Positions 49,770 to 51,606 of a stretch of 51,606 nt of DNA are shown piece after piece (within the stretch, counting starts at the first letter, position 1; every line of letters starts with the position of its first letter). The stretch lies in contig UQMR01000007.1 in the NCBI GenBank assembly GCA_900542255.1, positions 1-51,606 on the forward strand, written 5' to 3'. Under the pieces are notes generated by a model. That model saw only the letters and a program-made list of their open reading frames with translations, had not been told where the DNA came from and made no database searches. Origin of the DNA: an uncultured Porphyromonadaceae bacterium (lineage in GTDB: Bacteria > Bacteroidota > Bacteroidia > Bacteroidales > Barnesiellaceae_A). The translations under genes and the position numbers were made by a program.

Positions 49770-51606
49770 ATGAAACATATAGCATTCAAATCAATTTTGG
49801 CTATCGCGTGTGCAGCAGCCCTCACTGGTTGCGATGACATGCCGTTCCTTCAGGTGGAGACCGAGTCGGGAATGGACGAGAGCGTCATCTTCTCGAAAGT
49901 AGAGACTACCGAAGGACAGATAGGTTCCATTTACCATACGATGGGCGAAACCAACTCGTATCGTAATAACCTTACCAACAACATGGGTGTCAATACCGAT
50001 ATAGAATTACAATCGGGTAGTACCGATAGCGATGCACCCACCGCACAAAACCGCCGTACACTCGCCATCTACATGCAGACGGCCAACTTGCAAGATAACT
50101 GGTCGTCCGACCGTGGTCGCGACCCCTTCTCGCAACTCTATTCTGCTATCGAGCGTTGCAACTGCGCTATCGCCGGTATCAAACAATATGGCGACCCCCA
50201 ACCCGGTTCGCAAATGGGAGCTCTCTATGCAGAGGCTTTGACCTTGCGTGCATTCTTCTATTTCGACCTTATCAAATATTGGGGCGACGTTCCTGCTCGT
50301 TTCGAACCCATACAAGCCGACAACGTGTGGGTACCCAAGAGCGACCGTGCCGTTATCTATGACCAAATCATTGCCGACCTCGAAATTGCCGACGAATACG
50401 GCGCATGGCCCGGTCAATGGAGCTATACTACCGTAGAACGCGCCAACCGTGTCTTCGCCAAAGCTCTTCGCGCACGTGTTGCCATGAGCGCAGCCGGTAA
50501 AGCTCTTGTACGTGTCAACCGCGACTTCGAGAATCCCTATACCGTGGGCGGCGACCCCGGTGAGATAAACTGGGTATTCCCCGATGAGGCTAAACGTACC
50601 GAGCTCTGGCGCATTGTAAAGACCGAGTGCGAAGAGTTGCTCGCTTCGGGTTACTGCAATATGCCTACCGAGCAGACTTCGTTCAAGCAATTCTGGGTAG
50701 ATATCATGAACGACGTTATCTCTACCGGTCGTGAGTCTATCTTCGAGATTGGTTTCCGTACGGGTCGTGGTCGTGTAGCTCACACTTTCGGTGCATACCA
50801 CGATGGTGCCGACAAATATGTAGAGAAGAAAATCAGCCCCAACTTCGTAGCATCTCCCGTTTACTACTATCGTTTCCAGGAAGGCGATGCCCGCCGCGAT
50901 GTTACGTTGCTGCCCACGAAATACGTTCTCTCCGATGCCGACCTGCCCACCGGCAGCAAACAAGGCTTCCAAACCATTTCGAGCATCGACAAATTCTACT
51001 TCGGTAAATTCCGCGCCGAGTACCGCGATGTAGCAGCCAATGGCAAGCTCACCAACAGCGAGAACGACGAAGGTATCAACTTCCCCGTAATGCGTGCCGC
51101 CGACGTAGTGCTCATGGCAGCCGAAGCCAACTGTATGTTGGGCGAGGGCGACCTCGGTTACAGCTACGTACAACAAATCCGTCGTCGTGCTTTCGGTGGC
51201 GATGGCGCTATGGACAAGATACCCTACAACACAGGTAGCCAAGCCGGCATGTTGAGCGCAATCAAGGACGAGCGCATGTTCGAGTTTGCCGAGGAGCTTA
51301 TCCGCAAGCAAGACCTCATCCGTTGGGGCGAGCTCAAAGAGGCTATGGACAAAGCCAAAGAAGAGACTGCCGAGTTGCGTGAGTGCATAGGCGACTTCAA
51401 CGTACTGCTCAACAGCGATGGCGAGCCCCGCCGCGTATACTATCGTCTCAACTCAGACAACGAGACCCTCGAAGTACGCAACGTAGACCCGTATGAGCAA
51501 CCGGCATTCGTGCCGAACGCAGCCGACGGTTATATAGAGACCCGTTGGACCGATGCCACCAGCGATGGCGAGCTTACCATCTCCGATGAGTGGATAAGCA
51601 AGGCCT
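49770..51606 (+). CDS. susD: SusD/RagB-family glycan-binding lipoprotein (3' end beyond window)
   Basis: 612 codons read in frame to the window edge without a stop. Signal and lipobox MKHIAFKSILAIACAAALTGC. The SusD helical TPR scaffold is clear: QLYSAIERCNCAIAGIKQ, YAEALTLRAFFYFDLIKYWGDVPARFEP (the ALRAFFYFDL..YWGDVP signature), and the C-terminal RagB/SusD region with DERMFEFAEELIRKQDLIRWGELKEA. Surface partner of SusC, binding the glycan before import. Start 15 nt after susC. Length so far is long for the family (typical 500-600), so the true end should be close. Confidence 0.92.
   Translation, partial: MKHIAFKSILAIACAAALTGCDDMPFLQVETESGMDESVIFSKVETTEGQIGSIYHTMGETNSYRNNLTNNMGVNTDIELQSGSTDSDAPTAQNRRTLAIYMQTANLQDNWSSDRGRDPFSQLYSAIERCNCAIAGIKQYGDPQPGSQMGALYAEALTLRAFFYFDLIKYWGDVPARFEPIQADNVWVPKSDRAVIYDQIIADLEIADEYGAWPGQWSYTTVERANRVFAKALRARVAMSAAGKALVRVNRDFENPYTVGGDPGEINWVFPDEAKRTELWRIVKTECEELLASGYCNMPTEQTSFKQFWVDIMNDVISTGRESIFEIGFRTGRGRVAHTFGAYHDGADKYVEKKISPNFVASPVYYYRFQEGDARRDVTLLPTKYVLSDADLPTGSKQGFQTISSIDKFYFGKFRAEYRDVAANGKLTNSENDEGINFPVMRAADVVLMAAEANCMLGEGDLGYSYVQQIRRRAFGGDGAMDKIPYNTGSQAGMLSAIKDERMFEFAEELIRKQDLIRWGELKEAMDKAKEETAELRECIGDFNVLLNSDGEPRRVYYRLNSDNETLEVRNVDPYEQPAFVPNAADGYIETRWTDATSDGELTISDEWISKA

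Noticed and set aside
48093..51311. Long antisense frames over susC and susD
   Set aside because: Shadow frames produced by codon bias; the susC and susD frames on the + strand carry clear domains.
1..51606. CRISPR array, rRNA operon, insertion sequence or prophage
   Set aside because: No regularly spaced repeats, no rRNA-like stretch and no transposase or phage structural gene were seen. The only mobile-element trace is the tRNA-Phe island.

Overview
The window comes from a member of the Bacteroidales. Promoters follow the Bacteroidetes pattern (TTTG, about 20 nt, TAnnTTTG), and the gene set includes SusC/SusD outer-membrane proteins, a T9SS-type C-terminal domain, DUF1573 proteins, a bifunctional ThrA and a His-rich metal-efflux operon. 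Codon use and base composition of the backbone are moderately GC-rich. A Barnesiellaceae-like genome is a reasonable guess, but sequence alone does not settle the genus.

Layout. 1-2236: obg GTPase and a laccase-fold purine nucleoside phosphorylase (pgeF) under a well-formed promoter. 2237-9319: a complete tRNA-Phe gene whose 3' end is duplicated as a 54-bp direct repeat (2257-2310 and 9266-9319). The 7 kb between them is an AT-rich genomic island with a truncated tyrosine recombinase, a 167-nt foldback structure, a one-direction run of small unrecognised genes (one frameshifted), a zinc-ribbon protein, a lipoprotein, and a three-gene nucleotidyltransferase-HEPN-nucleotidyltransferase toxin-antitoxin cassette. 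The right end carries a tRNA-Phe pseudogene whose D-loop holds a 43-nt hairpin insertion. 9603-16082: Smr protein, M16 peptidase, dusB, rpmE2 with a structured leader, peroxiredoxin, recA, phoU. 16191-17135: an AT-rich orphan PD-(D/E)XK-like gene behind a 49-nt hairpin, then tRNA-Ser(GGA).

17426-25032 is mostly minus strand: a WG-repeat lipoprotein, the coupled thrA-apbE pair, and the operon DUF1573-DUF1573-meaB. 25648-27345 is a secreted protein with an internal duplication and a T9SS-like tail. 27533-30285 (minus): flavodiiron protein with a dihydroorotate dehydrogenase-like enzyme, then thioredoxin. 30616-36633: an efflux operon of His-rich small protein, membrane fusion protein, CusA/CzcA pump and TolC-like channel, behind an inverted repeat that brackets the promoter. 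37000-43206: UDP-glucuronate decarboxylase, Skp, a small membrane protein, PepD, an inositol-phosphatase family enzyme, an Lrp regulator and a GNAT enzyme. 43321-44866: zinc/manganese-type binding protein and ATPase with no adjacent permease. 44998-51606: an acetylxylan-esterase-like hydrolase followed by susC and susD, the start of a polysaccharide utilisation locus that runs off the window.

The most unusual part is the tRNA-Phe island. Its small, unrelated, co-oriented genes next to a recombinase remnant resemble the recombinase-associated orphan-immunity (acquired interbacterial defence) clusters of gut Bacteroidales. That is an inference and needs profile searches. The long foldback at 3788-3954 and the hairpin-split tRNA pseudogene are the structures least explained by known features.
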